From Bacillota bacterium (GTDB taxonomy: Bacteria; Bacillota; Clostridia; Lachnospirales; Lachnospiraceae): 64,000 bases of DNA. This document shows positions 18,467 through 27,885 of this stretch, one piece after another. The first letter of the stretch is position 1. The number at the start of each line of letters is the position of its first letter. A program made the translations under genes and the position numbers. The stretch lies in NCBI GenBank assembly GCA_023399055.1, contig JAEWQV010000015.1, forward strand, positions 310,001 through 374,000. Direction: 5' to 3'. The notes beneath the pieces are model-generated. The model was not told where the DNA came from. It was given only the letters and a program-made list of their open reading frames with translations, and did no database searches.

Positions 18467-20314
18467 ATGAACATGAACGAAGCACAGCTGGAAGCTATGG
18501 TTCATGGAGAGGGGCCAATGTTAGTTCTTGCTGGACCAGGGTCAGGTAAAACTACGGTAATAACAGAGAGAACTAGGTATTTAATTGAGAATAGTCACAT
18601 TAAGGAAGATAAAATCTTAGTCATTACCTTTACTAAAGCTGCTGCCACCCATATGAAAGAACGCTTTTTGAGGTTAAGAGGACTTCATCATACTGGAGTA
18701 AATTTTGGTACCTTCCATGCAGTATTTTTCACAATACTTAAGCATGCCTATGGTTTTACCGGAGCTAATATTGTAAAAGAAGATGTAAGATATCAATATA
18801 TGAAAGAAATTATTCATCGGTTGGAGCTGGAATATGAGGATGAGAAGGATTTTATTAATGAACTATTTTCTGAAATAAGTCTGGTAAAAGGAAATCGCAT
18901 GGAGATTAGTAATTACTACTCCATCTCCTGTTCGGATGAAATATTTCGTGGTATATATCAGGAATATGAGAAAAGATTAAGAAGAGCCAATCTCATAGAT
19001 TTCGATGATATGCTTTTATTAAGCTACCAGTTATTGACCGAGCGACCGGATATATTAAAGCTGTGGCAGGAGAAATTTCATTACATATTAATCGATGAAT
19101 TTCAAGATATTAATCTTGTGCAATATGAAATTATTAGAATGTTAGCACTACCACAAAACAACCTCTTTATCGTAGGGGATGATGATCAGTCCATCTACCG
19201 TTTTCGCGGTGCGAAACCCGAAATAATGCTTAACTTTCCCAAAGATTATCCTGATTGTAAACAGATTGTACTTAATATTAATTATCGCTCTACAAATTAT
19301 ATTTTAGAAGCCTCCAACCGACTTGTAAAATGTAATCAAAATAGATATGAGAAGGTAATTAAGGGAGTAAATGGACAGGGAAATGAAGTGACATGCAAGT
19401 ATTTTAATACCCTGGCGGAGGAAAATCAGGCGATTGCAAGTGAAATACAAAGACTTTTAACGGAAGGTATTTCCTTATCCGATATGGTTATTTTAGTCCG
19501 AACTACCCATGGCTCGGGCTCCTTGCTTCATAAGCTAATGGAATATAACATTCCCTTTCAGATGAGGGATTCCTTGCCCAACTTATTCGAGCATTGGATT
19601 ACCCGAGATATACTAAGTTATATTAAGATAGCAATGGGAAAGACGGAGAGAAGTTTATTTTTGCAGATTATTAATCGACCGAAGAGGTATATCAGTAGGG
19701 AAAGCTTCGAATCGCCAGAGGTGGATTTAGATTCTGTAAGGGATTTTTATGAGGATAAAACCTGGGTCTTAGAACGAATTGAACAGTTGGAATATGATCT
19801 TTCCATTCTTGGTACGATGAATCCTTTTGCAGCAATCAATTATATCAGGCGAGGCATTGGATATGAGGATTATTTAAAGGAATATGCAGATTATCGAAGA
19901 ATTAAGCCAGAGGAACTGATTGAGGTATTAGATGAACTTCAGGAAAGTGCAAGGAACTTTAAAACCTATAAGGAATGGTTTACCTATATGGAGGAGTATA
20001 AGGAAGAGCTAATTAGACAAGCTACCGAAAACAAAGAATACAAAAAAGACTGCATTACCATAGCAACCATGCACAGTGCGAAGGGTCTAGAATACCATAC
20101 GGTATTTATTGTAGATGCGAATGAAGGTATAACTCCTCATAAAAAGGCGGCATTGCCAGCCGATATTGAAGAAGAGCGAAGATTGTTCTATGTTGCGATG
20201 ACGAGAGCAAAGGAATTACTCTATATTTATGGTGCTAAAGAGAGATACAACAAAGTTATGCCTTGGTCACGATTTATTGAGGAATTAAAAGACAACAGTA
20301 AAGTCGTAAAGTAG
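18467..20314 (+). CDS. UvrD/PcrA-family ATP-dependent DNA helicase
   Basis: A 615-residue superfamily 1A helicase with all motifs: Walker A AGPGSGKTT (motif I), ITFTKAAATHMKER (Ia), DEFQDIN (II), GDDDQSIYRFRGA (III), NYRS (IV), TMHSAKGLEY (V) and LFYVAMTRAK (VI). It translocates 3'-5' on ssDNA. It is shorter than typical PcrA (about 740) and lacks the long C-terminal extension, so it is probably a Lachnospiraceae paralogue rather than PcrA itself. The start at ATG 18467 follows GGGGGAG with 8 bases of spacing; the longer form is rejected. Confidence 0.9.
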   Translation: MNMNEAQLEAMVHGEGPMLVLAGPGSGKTTVITERTRYLIENSHIKEDKILVITFTKAAATHMKERFLRLRGLHHTGVNFGTFHAVFFTILKHAYGFTGANIVKEDVRYQYMKEIIHRLELEYEDEKDFINELFSEISLVKGNRMEISNYYSISCSDEIFRGIYQEYEKRLRRANLIDFDDMLLLSYQLLTERPDILKLWQEKFHYILIDEFQDINLVQYEIIRMLALPQNNLFIVGDDDQSIYRFRGAKPEIMLNFPKDYPDCKQIVLNINYRSTNYILEASNRLVKCNQNRYEKVIKGVNGQGNEVTCKYFNTLAEENQAIASEIQRLLTEGISLSDMVILVRTTHGSGSLLHKLMEYNIPFQMRDSLPNLFEHWITRDILSYIKIAMGKTERSLFLQIINRPKRYISRESFESPEVDLDSVRDFYEDKTWVLERIEQLEYDLSILGTMNPFAAINYIRRGIGYEDYLKEYADYRRIKPEELIEVLDELQESARNFKTYKEWFTYMEEYKEELIRQATENKEYKKDCITIATMHSAKGLEYHTVFIVDANEGITPHKKAALPADIEEERRLFYVAMTRAKELLYIYGAKERYNKVMPWSRFIEELKDNSKVVK

Positions 20315-20362
20315 ATATAAAGGAATACAAATGAAATGACAAGTTCATTATATTGAGCTGTA

Positions 20363-20402
20363 TAAAAAAGGCGTATTGCATTACTGCAAACGCCTTTTTT
20401 GA
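20363..20402. terminator. Bidirectional Rho-independent terminator
   Basis: AAAAAAGGCGT...ACGCCTTTTTT stem around 20364-20400 between the convergent helicase (+) and DUF1292 (-) genes; A and T runs on both sides allow it to serve both. Confidence 0.8.
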
Positions 20403-20415
20403 AATCAAGAAAGAA

Positions 20416-20772
20416 CTATTCTTCTTCCTCTTCCTCTTCTTCGTCATCAAACATGTCATCGTAGTCTTGAGAATCTAAAAGCTCTTCAAATGCATCAGCT
20501 ACTGCTTCAAATTCGTCATCATCATCAATGTTGAGAAGTTCTGGATCTCCACCATCCTTTTGAATGAAACGATATAAGAAAACATTCTCTTCCTCTTCGC
20601 CTTCTTCTGGTTGAAGAGCAATGTATTCCTTGTTATCTACAGTGAAAATGTCTAAAATCATGCAGTTTAACTCTGTACCGTCATCTAATGATAATGTAAT
20701 TGAATCATGTTCAAATTCGTGATCGTGATCGTGTCCGCAACCGCAGTCGCCGTCGTGATTATGTCCGCCCAT
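20416..20772 (-). CDS. DUF1292 protein with His/Asp-rich N-terminus
   Basis: A 118-residue protein. The core (SITLSLDDGTELNCMILDIF...EYIALQPEEG...FLYRF) matches DUF1292 (YrzB-like). It is preceded by a metal-binding-like head with clustered His, Asp and Cys (HDGDCGCGHDHDHEFEHD) and followed by an acidic tail that ends in eight Glu. The head suggests zinc or nickel binding, by inference. The cellular role of DUF1292 is unknown. It stands alone; a palindrome at 20874-20906 lies upstream. Confidence 0.8.
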   Translation of the reverse strand: MGGHNHDGDCGCGHDHDHEFEHDSITLSLDDGTELNCMILDIFTVDNKEYIALQPEEGEEEENVFLYRFIQKDGGDPELLNIDDDDEFEAVADAFEELLDSQDYDDMFDDEEEEEEEE

Positions 20773-20873
20773 AATACTACCTCGCTTTTTCTTTTATTCA
20801 GTGATTTGAATTCTGATGTTACTATTATTCGTCATTAAGTCTTGCCTGTTTCAATCACTTATATACTAATACT

Positions 20874-20906
20874 TACGTAACTGTTCACTACCTTCACAGT
20901 TACGTA
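20874..20906. promoter_or_regulatory. Perfect 10-bp inverted repeat upstream of the DUF1292 gene
   Basis: TACGTAACTG (20874-20883) and CAGTTACGTA (20897-20906) with a 13-base loop. It could be an operator or leader hairpin for the minus-strand gene. A second hairpin (AAAATGCA...TGCATTTT) lies near 20999-21025. The remainder of 20773-21172 shows nothing else. Confidence 0.35.
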
Positions 20907-21172
20907 TCTTCTTCCTCATTTTATTATGGTTCCGCTAATATTAGATGGACCTCTAGTAAAAATAGGAATACAAGTAGAATGTATCAGATTAAGGTAAAAA
21001 ATGCAAGTACTATTCCTGCATTTTGTATAAACAGAATGTGATTGGCGAAAGTTCAACTTATCGAGGTATATGGATAGGAGTGCGGTAATATCGAACTCAT
21101 ATGGTTATGCTTAGAATTAAGGCTGAACTTAAATAAATGTTTTGTAAAAACATAGGAAACCTGTTGTCTGAC

Positions 21173-21201
21173 TTGGCAGAAGCCTGGTGTGGTGGTATAC
21201 T
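21173..21201 (+). promoter_or_regulatory. Sigma-A type promoter of the nuclease-helicase gene
   Basis: TTGGCA (21173-21178), 17-base spacer, TATACT (21196-21201), about 50 bases before the ATG at 21252. Confidence 0.5.
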
Positions 21202-21251
21202 ATACAGGACCGTCAGTTCTGGTAAGAGTTACTCAAATAAGGAGCGTCAAT

Positions 21252-23657
21252 ATGCAGGAAGATAAAAAAATAATAAAAATATCAGTACGAAATCTTGTAG
21301 AATTCATCTTGTGCTCTGGAGATCTGGATAATACGAGGTCAAGAAATGCAGCGGATGCCATGCAAGCTGGAAGTAGGATACATCGTAAATTACAAAAGCA
21401 AATGGGTGATAACTACACCGCAGAAGTACCGCTAAGTATTACTGTACCAGTAGAAAGTCAGGAAATACCCTTTGAGCTAACCATAGAAGGAAGAGCCGAT
21501 GGAATAATTATAGATCGAAGTAAAAGAGAGGACATTATTCCGTTGTTTTTGGAAGAAGAGCTTCCTCCAGAGGTTATTATAGATGAAATAAAGGGTATGT
21601 ATATGGAGTTGTCCCATCTTCATGCTCCCATTGGCGTACATAGAGCTCAGGCAATGTGTTACGCATATATGTATGCAACAAAGCACGACGAGAATAAAAT
21701 TGGTATTCGAATGACGTATTGTAATTTGGAAACAGAGTCAATTCGCTATTTTGAGGAGACCTTTGAATATATATATTTACAAGCTTGGTTTGATCATTTG
21801 GTTACAGAGTATGCAAAATGGGCAGCGTGGCAGATACGATGGACAGAGAGGCGCAACCAAGAGATTAAAGTAATAGACTTTCCGTTTCCCTATCGAACGG
21901 GTCAAAAGGATTTAGTTACTGGAGTTTATAAAACGATACTTCGTAAAAAGAAATTATTTCTTGAGGCACCTACTGGGGTTGGTAAGACCATCTCCACAGT
22001 CTTCCCAACGGTGAAGGCAATGGGAGAAGAGCTGGTGGAGAAGATATTTTATCTGACGGCAAAGACAATCACCCGTACTGTGGCAGAGGAAGCCTTCCGT
22101 ATCTTAAATCAAAGCGGGCTGCCATTAAAGGTAGTTACGATTACAGCAAAGGATAAGGTCTGTATTCTAGATAAACCTGATTGTAATCCAGGTGCCTGTC
22201 CGAGAGCTAAGGGTCACTATGATCGTGTCAATGATGCGGTATTTGATTTGTTAACAAATGAAAATGAGATTACTCGAGATAATATAGACGAGTATGCAGA
22301 AAAGCATTGTGTCTGTCCCTTTGAAATGGGACTTGATGCTACACTATGGGCGGATGCCATCATCTGTGATTACAATTATGTATTTGATCCAAATGTATAT
22401 TTAAGACGGTTCTTTATGAATGAAAAAAAGAATGATTATGTATTTCTGATAGACGAGGCACATAATTTAGTGGACCGCGCAAGAGAAATGTACAGTGCAA
22501 TCTTGTATAAGGAAGATTTCCTTGAGGCAAAAAGGTTGATAAAGGATAAAAATGCAAATCTAGCCAGACAGATTGAGTTATGCAACAAGGATCTTTTAGC
22601 CATGAAGAGAGACTGCGATGAGTTTGAGGTATTGGAGCAAATTGATGGATTCTGTTTACATTTAATCAGTATGATGTCTGATTATGAAGCCTTTCTACAG
22701 GAAGGCTTTATTACAGAGGGAAAAGATGAGCTGCTTGGCCTTTATATGAATATCCGACATTTTTTAAGTATTTATGAGCTGTTAGATGATAAATACATGA
22801 TTTATACAGATTATGAAGAAGAACGTTTTAGATTAAAACTTCAGTGTATGGACCCATCAAAAAATCTGCTAAATTGTATGGAGAGAGGTAGGAGTACGGT
22901 ACTGTTCTCGGCAACACTTCTCCCAATTAATTACTACATGGAACAATTAGGTGGGAAAAAGGAAGAGGACTATGCTGTTTACGCCCCTTCCTCCTTTCAG
23001 GAAGAAAATCGTTTGATTATGATTGGCAATGACGTCAGCACCAAATATACTCGCAGAAATGACAGAGAATATCAGAAGATATATGGTTACATTAAGGATT
23101 TTGTCAATGCGAAAAAGGGAAATTACATGGTGTTTTTCCCCTCCTACCAAATGCTTTTAACTATATGGGAATTAGCTAAGGAAGAATTGGAAGGAGTTGT
23201 GGTTCAAAGCAGTAATATGACTGAATCAGAGCGTGAAACCTTCCTGTTAGAATTCACGGATGACCCAACAGAAAGCAGAATTGGATTCTGTGTAATGGGG
23301 GGAATTTTTAGTGAAGGAATAGATCTTAAAAATGATCGACTAATCGGAGCTGTTATTGTAGGGACTGGGTTACCTATGGTATGTAATGAGCGAGAATTAT
23401 TCCGAGGGTATTTTGATAATAGGAATGGAGCAGGCTTTGATTATGCTTATCTTTATTCGGGAATGAACAAAGTTCTTCAGTCAGCAGGACGAGTGATACG
23501 AACGAAAGAAGACAGAGGAGCTATTCTTTTATTGGACGAGCGTTTTTCTCAAAAACAGTATGTAAATCTATTCCCTAAGGAGTGGTTCCCAAATGTAATT
23601 GTAAATCAAGGAACCATGAGAGAAATGTTACAGGACTTCTGGAACGAAAATAAATAG
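21252..23657 (+). CDS. PD-(D/E)XK nuclease fused to DinG/XPD-type Fe-S helicase
   Basis: An 801-residue protein. The N-terminal 190 residues look like a RecB/Cas4-type nuclease: GSRIHRKLQ, then IEGRADGI (catalytic Asp) and VIIDEIKG (ExK). The rest is a superfamily 2 Rad3/XPD/DinG helicase: Walker A APTGVGKTIST, an Fe-S cluster region with four Cys (VCILDKPDCNPGACPR and HCVCPFEMG), DEAH box LIDEAHN and C-terminal motif QSAGRVIRTKEDRG. It probably processes branched or damaged DNA 5'-3'. The ATG at 21252 is chosen because AAGGAG lies 7 bases upstream. Fusions like this occur in other Firmicutes. Confidence 0.85.
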   Translation: MQEDKKIIKISVRNLVEFILCSGDLDNTRSRNAADAMQAGSRIHRKLQKQMGDNYTAEVPLSITVPVESQEIPFELTIEGRADGIIIDRSKREDIIPLFLEEELPPEVIIDEIKGMYMELSHLHAPIGVHRAQAMCYAYMYATKHDENKIGIRMTYCNLETESIRYFEETFEYIYLQAWFDHLVTEYAKWAAWQIRWTERRNQEIKVIDFPFPYRTGQKDLVTGVYKTILRKKKLFLEAPTGVGKTISTVFPTVKAMGEELVEKIFYLTAKTITRTVAEEAFRILNQSGLPLKVVTITAKDKVCILDKPDCNPGACPRAKGHYDRVNDAVFDLLTNENEITRDNIDEYAEKHCVCPFEMGLDATLWADAIICDYNYVFDPNVYLRRFFMNEKKNDYVFLIDEAHNLVDRAREMYSAILYKEDFLEAKRLIKDKNANLARQIELCNKDLLAMKRDCDEFEVLEQIDGFCLHLISMMSDYEAFLQEGFITEGKDELLGLYMNIRHFLSIYELLDDKYMIYTDYEEERFRLKLQCMDPSKNLLNCMERGRSTVLFSATLLPINYYMEQLGGKKEEDYAVYAPSSFQEENRLIMIGNDVSTKYTRRNDREYQKIYGYIKDFVNAKKGNYMVFFPSYQMLLTIWELAKEELEGVVVQSSNMTESERETFLLEFTDDPTESRIGFCVMGGIFSEGIDLKNDRLIGAVIVGTGLPMVCNERELFRGYFDNRNGAGFDYAYLYSGMNKVLQSAGRVIRTKEDRGAILLLDERFSQKQYVNLFPKEWFPNVIVNQGTMREMLQDFWNENK

Positions 23658-23710
23658 ATGAGATAAGAAAAAAGTAGTGACATATAGATATGAATAGTAA
23701 CCTAAAAATA

Positions 23711-23799
23711 AAAGGAACGAACTACATCTTTCCATATACACTTTTAATGACTGATATTATTAGTCATTATGTGTGAGGAAATATGTATTTCGTTCCTTT
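23711..23799. repeat. 89-bp long imperfect hairpin between convergent genes
   Basis: AAAGGAACG (23711-23719) pairs with CGTTCCTTT (23791-23799). Nested complementary blocks continue inward (ACATAC/ATGT type, then AATGACT with AGTCATT), giving a nearly full-length hairpin. It may serve as a bidirectional terminator or be a MITE-like palindromic element. Confidence 0.5.
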
Positions 23800-23840
23800 G
23801 TATTTTATTAGTTATTAATATCTTTAAGTTCCTGCAAAAG

Positions 23841-24725
23841 TTAAAAATGCAGTTTTGAATTGGCATATCCATATTGCTGGTTTTCATTAAGGGAAAAGTT
23901 TTTACCAGTAAAAGCCTTAAATATTAAATTAACAAGAAAATAAATTAATACTCCCAGGTATCCTCCCATAAGAGCATAGATTATATCATCAATATCACAA
24001 CGTGCTGGGACGATCATAATCTGTAAGAGTTCTATACTTAATGGAAATATGAATAATGCCAAAAACCGTGTCAAATGTTTTCTACCACTAAGAACTAGAG
24101 TAGCATAAAAGCCAAAGGGAAGAAACGGAAGGATTCTAGTAAGTAGATAGGTAAGGATTTCTCCAAGTGATATATTGCCATATAAGTAATCTTCAATCTG
24201 AACAGATATGATGCCAAAGGGAAAAAGATTGAAGGAATCAAACACCTTTGGATATGCCCAGGAGAAGGCATCTGTCGCAAAAGCTCCGTAGAAAAGAATT
24301 ACAAAATAAAAACACAGAAATAAAATGGAGGTATTCCTATAAAAGGTTAGAAAACCCTCCAGTCTAATACCGTATTCCACAGTATACCGTAAAAAACAAT
24401 GAAGCAAAGGAATTATCCAATGGAAAACGGCAATGATTAACATCGCATCCGTATATACCAGTAGGACTTGCACTTTTCCAAAATAGGAGATAAAGGCTAT
24501 CATGAGGCTGATAAAAAGCGTTAAGACAGAATACTGAAAGCAGGCTTCATATGTTGCAGTAACTTGCAAAAGAATGTGACAGCTTATGATAGATAACAAA
24601 CAAGTAATAGCAAGGATTAGATAAATGCTGTCAAATAAATAATAAGCTATAAATTCTGCGATAATCGTAAGAATACTTAGAAGTATGATTAAAGATGAAG
24701 TCTGGATAGTGATCCGTCTTTGCAT
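23841..24725 (-). CDS. VanZ-like multi-pass membrane protein
   Basis: A 294-residue membrane protein with about eight hydrophobic segments. The C-terminal part carries VanZ features: NLFPFGII, LPFLPFGFYATL, FPLSIELLQIM and RCDIDDIIYALMGGYLG. VanZ proteins can raise tolerance to glycopeptides, but the molecular function is unclear and most genomic copies are unrelated to resistance. The ATG at 24725 follows GAAGGGA; the longer form overlaps the upstream gene. It starts 17 bases after the lipid kinase gene on the same strand, suggesting an operon. Confidence 0.75.
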   Translation of the reverse strand: MQRRITIQTSSLIILLSILTIIAEFIAYYLFDSIYLILAITCLLSIISCHILLQVTATYEACFQYSVLTLFISLMIAFISYFGKVQVLLVYTDAMLIIAVFHWIIPLLHCFLRYTVEYGIRLEGFLTFYRNTSILFLCFYFVILFYGAFATDAFSWAYPKVFDSFNLFPFGIISVQIEDYLYGNISLGEILTYLLTRILPFLPFGFYATLVLSGRKHLTRFLALFIFPLSIELLQIMIVPARCDIDDIIYALMGGYLGVLIYFLVNLIFKAFTGKNFSLNENQQYGYANSKLHF

Positions 24726-24742
24726 GATAATTCCCTTCTTTC

Positions 24743-25669
24743 TTATAAAATCATTCGTATTTGCTCTTGTATACAGGTAACTTTTATGTGCTTGCACACT
24801 GCAGGTACTTCTCCGTCAGTGTGAACGGCTGATTCGCTGTCCATAATAATTTCAATTTCATTACAGTGGAAGGATTCAACGCCCTTGTGTTTTACATGTT
24901 GTCCAGTAAATATGGTTGGCAGCAAAAATAGTGCTTTTATATTACTAAGCCCATGAACAAGGCATACACTTAGCTTACCATCACAGGGATCGGCATTGGG
25001 GGCCATCTTAAGTCCGCCGCCCTCATACATGTGAATCATACTAGAGATTAGAAGAATACGATCAAAGCTTGCTCTTGTAATCCCATCAACCACCACCGTT
25101 GCACTCATATGCTTAGCAGTTAATAACTGTTTGATTGCAATTGCGATATATACAAACTTACCTGCACCAAAACGATTTAAACGTTTTTTTAAAGGTGAGG
25201 CTTGTACTTCGTTACATACATTTGCATCATAGCCCATTCCACTGGAACAGGAGAATTTGCGAGGAGCTGTATCAATATCTTCAAAGGTTATCTTACCGTG
25301 ATCTAGATATTTAAATTTAGAAGGGGATAAAATATGATCTAATGCAGTAATAGGATCCTTAGAGATCTTAAGACTTCTGGCAAGGTCATTACTGGAACCC
25401 GAGGGAATATATCCGAGGATTACATCGGAATAATTATCAATACCATTAATCACTTCATTTAAAGTACCATCTCCCCCAAGTACAACAAGGTTTTTAATTC
25501 CGGGATTCTCCTGGCAGATCTGTCTCGTAAGTTCTGTAGCATGCCCCATATATTTTGAAAAAGCTGCGGTATAGGTTACTTCTCTTTTATCCAATTCTTC
25601 TTTCACAGTCCACCAGAATCGGATTCCACGTCCGGAGCTTGATTTTGGATTAATTATAAAATAATACAT
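24743..25669 (-). CDS. YegS/DgkB-type lipid kinase (diacylglycerol kinase catalytic domain)
   Basis: A 308-residue kinase of the DAGK/NAD-kinase fold: N-terminal IINPKSSSGRG, the nucleotide-binding VVLGGDGTLNEVING (around residues 63-77) and GYIPSGSSNDLARSL. The C-terminal beta domain includes GGGLKMAPNADPCDGKL. It phosphorylates diacylglycerol or related lipids on the inner membrane face. It probably forms an operon with the VanZ-like gene. Exact substrate not determinable here. Confidence 0.88.
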   Translation of the reverse strand: MYYFIINPKSSSGRGIRFWWTVKEELDKREVTYTAAFSKYMGHATELTRQICQENPGIKNLVVLGGDGTLNEVINGIDNYSDVILGYIPSGSSNDLARSLKISKDPITALDHILSPSKFKYLDHGKITFEDIDTAPRKFSCSSGMGYDANVCNEVQASPLKKRLNRFGAGKFVYIAIAIKQLLTAKHMSATVVVDGITRASFDRILLISSMIHMYEGGGLKMAPNADPCDGKLSVCLVHGLSNIKALFLLPTIFTGQHVKHKGVESFHCNEIEIIMDSESAVHTDGEVPAVCKHIKVTCIQEQIRMIL

Positions 25670-25980
25670 GAATTTACTTCCTTCGTCAAAAGTTATAAAT
25701 AAATCTTATATGAAAATAAATCTATTGTCAATCATTTGCAAGGGAATATGCACTTTATGCAGAAAGTAAAAAAAATAACAAGAATTATAAGTAATCAAGC
25801 ATAAGATACAGGCACAGAATTGTCCCGTCCTCATAATATATAGAGAACAGCAAAACTATCATGCTATTCATTTATTTTTGTGTTAAGTGAGTCCGGATTT
25901 CGATTGGAAGACATTTAAAACCAGCACCCTAACTAATCCAATCTTACCTAGGATTCACTTTAAGAAAGGAAGGCTAATAT

Positions 25981-26265
25981 ATGGATAGGCGGAATTATCG
26001 TGGTAATATGGGGCGTAGGCAGATGAATATGAATCCCTATAGACCAAATGATCCTGTTTGCAGCGACTTAATGAACGACTATACACCTGATGATATGTGC
26101 GAAAGAGATGACTTTGATAGAGATAGCGACAGATTTCCAATTGGTATGTGTTATGTACCTTGGCAACGTTTTAAAAATCTCTATGAGAATGAGTTTGTAG
26201 CTCTTGCAAATGGTACCCTGTTTAAAGATTTGGATTTAAAATGGTATGGAAGGGGATGCAAGTAG
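25981..26265 (+). CDS. cotJA: Spore coat-associated protein CotJA
   Basis: A 94-residue protein. The C-terminal half has the CotJA motif: FPIGMCYVPWQRFKNLYE, then FVALANGTLFKDLDL. The N-terminal half is Arg/Asn/Asp-rich and variable. CotJA is deposited in the spore coat in the mother cell. It is the first gene of cotJABC; the ATG follows AGGAAGG. The 310-base gap upstream (25670-25980) holds no gene. A sporulation (sigma-E/K) promoter is expected there, but none was assigned with confidence. Confidence 0.85.
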   Translation: MDRRNYRGNMGRRQMNMNPYRPNDPVCSDLMNDYTPDDMCERDDFDRDSDRFPIGMCYVPWQRFKNLYENEFVALANGTLFKDLDLKWYGRGCK

Positions 26266-26520
26266 ATGGATGGTCGTAGAGAAAAATTAATGGCATGTAT
26301 TACAGCAACGAGCTTTGTTATGGATGAGCTCAGATTATTCCTGGATACACATCCAATGGATCAAGCGGCACTGGAAGAGTGGGATAGAATATCTAAGGTT
26401 AGAAATGAAGCAGTGTATGAGTACACGAATTGTTTTGGACCGATTGAAGCTTATCGAGTAGAAAATGATGATAGCTGGTCGTGGGTAGAGGAACCTTGGC
26501 CATGGGAAGGACGGTGCTAG
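26266..26520 (+). CDS. cotJB: Spore coat peptide assembly protein CotJB
   Basis: An 84-residue protein beginning right after the cotJA stop. It fits CotJB: a helical start (KLMACITATSFVMDELRLFL), LDTHPMDQAALEEW, and the Trp/Pro-rich end WSWVEEPWPWEG. CotJB is needed with CotJA and CotJC for coat incorporation. Middle gene of the operon. Confidence 0.88.
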   Translation: MDGRREKLMACITATSFVMDELRLFLDTHPMDQAALEEWDRISKVRNEAVYEYTNCFGPIEAYRVENDDSWSWVEEPWPWEGRC

Positions 26521-26523
26521 TAT

Positions 26524-27132
26524 ATGTGGAGTTATGAAAGAAGATTACAGTTTCCAGTTAATATTAGTGAACAGAACCCGATGCTGGCACAGGTTATCAT
26601 GAGTCAGTTTGGTGGACCCGATGGTGAGCTCGCAGCCTCCATGAGATATTTATCTCAACGTTATGCAATGCCTAATAAAAAAGTGGCAGGTGTTTTAACT
26701 GACATTGGTACGGAAGAACTTGCTCATATGGAAATAGTAAGTGCTATCGTTCATCAGTTAACCAGAGATCTGACACCGGAGCAAATCGTAGAGGGTGGCT
26801 TCCAAAATTATTATGTAGACCATACACTCGGCCTTTGGCCACAATCTGCAGGCGGTGTACCTTTTTCTTCGACCTTCTTTCAGAGTAAAGGTGATCCAAT
26901 CACTGACTTAGTTGAAGATATGGCAGCAGAGCAGAAGGCAAGAACGACTTACGACAATATTCTTCGTTTAGTTCATGATCATGATGTGTGTGAACCGATT
27001 AAATTCTTAAGAGAGAGAGAAATCGTTCACTTCCAGAGATTCGGAGAAGCTCTTAGAATAATTCAGGATGAACTTGATTCAAGGAACTTCTACGCATTCA
27101 ACCCGGCATTCCCGGCGGATTTATGCAAATAA
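26524..27132 (+). CDS. cotJC: Spore coat manganese catalase CotJC
   Basis: A 202-residue ferritin-like protein of the manganese catalase family. Metal-ligand Glu and His are visible in DIGTEELAHMEIV (about residues 60-72), in MAAEQKAR and in REREIVHFQRFGEAL. It can dismute hydrogen peroxide and is packed in the spore coat. Last gene of cotJABC, three bases after cotJB; length normal. Confidence 0.92.
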   Translation: MWSYERRLQFPVNISEQNPMLAQVIMSQFGGPDGELAASMRYLSQRYAMPNKKVAGVLTDIGTEELAHMEIVSAIVHQLTRDLTPEQIVEGGFQNYYVDHTLGLWPQSAGGVPFSSTFFQSKGDPITDLVEDMAAEQKARTTYDNILRLVHDHDVCEPIKFLREREIVHFQRFGEALRIIQDELDSRNFYAFNPAFPADLCK

Positions 27133-27202
27133 TGTATCGTTAACTTAAACAGGAATTACCGCTTACTGGCTTAGTCCAGAAGCGGGTACATAGTAGTTAT
27201 AG

Positions 27203-27880
27203 TTATAATCCCTTATATAGCCAGGCATTTTCAGCAATTAATAGGTCGTCTTGGTTAGTTTCGAAATAGTTCATATCTGCTACTGGTCTATCACACTTTT
27301 TACAGATAGGTTTATTAGAATTATGAATTATCTCCTCGCAGTAGATGCATTGAGTCTCTTTAAATACGAACTGCTTATTCTCCTGATTATAAAAATGCTC
27401 ATACATTCGTCTATCACTATCTGTCATACCATAGGTTTTCGCGCTATAAAGCCATCTTTCATAAAATTCCTTTGCGTACTTTGCGCATTCCAAGGAAATA
27501 TTAAATAGATTCGAAATCTCCCTTATGTTATTTAGTTTAGAATAATGTAATGCCATAGAAGGGCATAAAATATTGCTGGCAAACAGATTTGCTTCTGTCT
27601 CGTTATCCGTATCCAGTTCTACGTGGCCCAATTCATGCATGAGGGAGAAACGAATCCTTCGGGGGGATTTCTTATCATTATAATAAATCGTGTCCCCTAT
27701 GGTACACGCATCAGTACTTAGCTCCATACATGCTTGATATTTGGTTTCAGATAACTGGGAGTATTTAATGCATTGATAACTCATTTTCGTCAGTACTTCA
27801 AAACAATTCAAAGGAAGTTGGGTAACTCCGCATTGTTCATATATCGATATAACAGTGTACTTGATTTTGTCATAATCCAT
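27203..27880 (-). CDS. ImmA/IrrE-family metallo-endopeptidase with C-terminal zinc ribbon
   Basis: A 225-residue protein. The zinc protease motif HELGHVELD sits near residue 82, with a downstream Glu in NETEANLFASNIL, as in ImmA of ICEBs1 and phage anti-repressors. An extra C-terminal CxxC...CxxC ribbon (CIYCEEII, CKKCDRPV) is present. It lies 5 bases after the XRE repressor gene on the same strand. The known pair works by ImmA cleaving the repressor upon a signal, which would derepress the tailocin genes; that role is inferred here. Confidence 0.85.
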   Translation of the reverse strand: MDYDKIKYTVISIYEQCGVTQLPLNCFEVLTKMSYQCIKYSQLSETKYQACMELSTDACTIGDTIYYNDKKSPRRIRFSLMHELGHVELDTDNETEANLFASNILCPSMALHYSKLNNIREISNLFNISLECAKYAKEFYERWLYSAKTYGMTDSDRRMYEHFYNQENKQFVFKETQCIYCEEIIHNSNKPICKKCDRPVADMNYFETNQDDLLIAENAWLYKGL

Positions 27881-27885
27881 GCCTG

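Noticed and set aside
25800..25845. Sigma-E promoter before cotJA (CATAATATA-like -10)
   Set aside because: A matching -35 at the right spacing could not be placed, so it is not listed as a feature.
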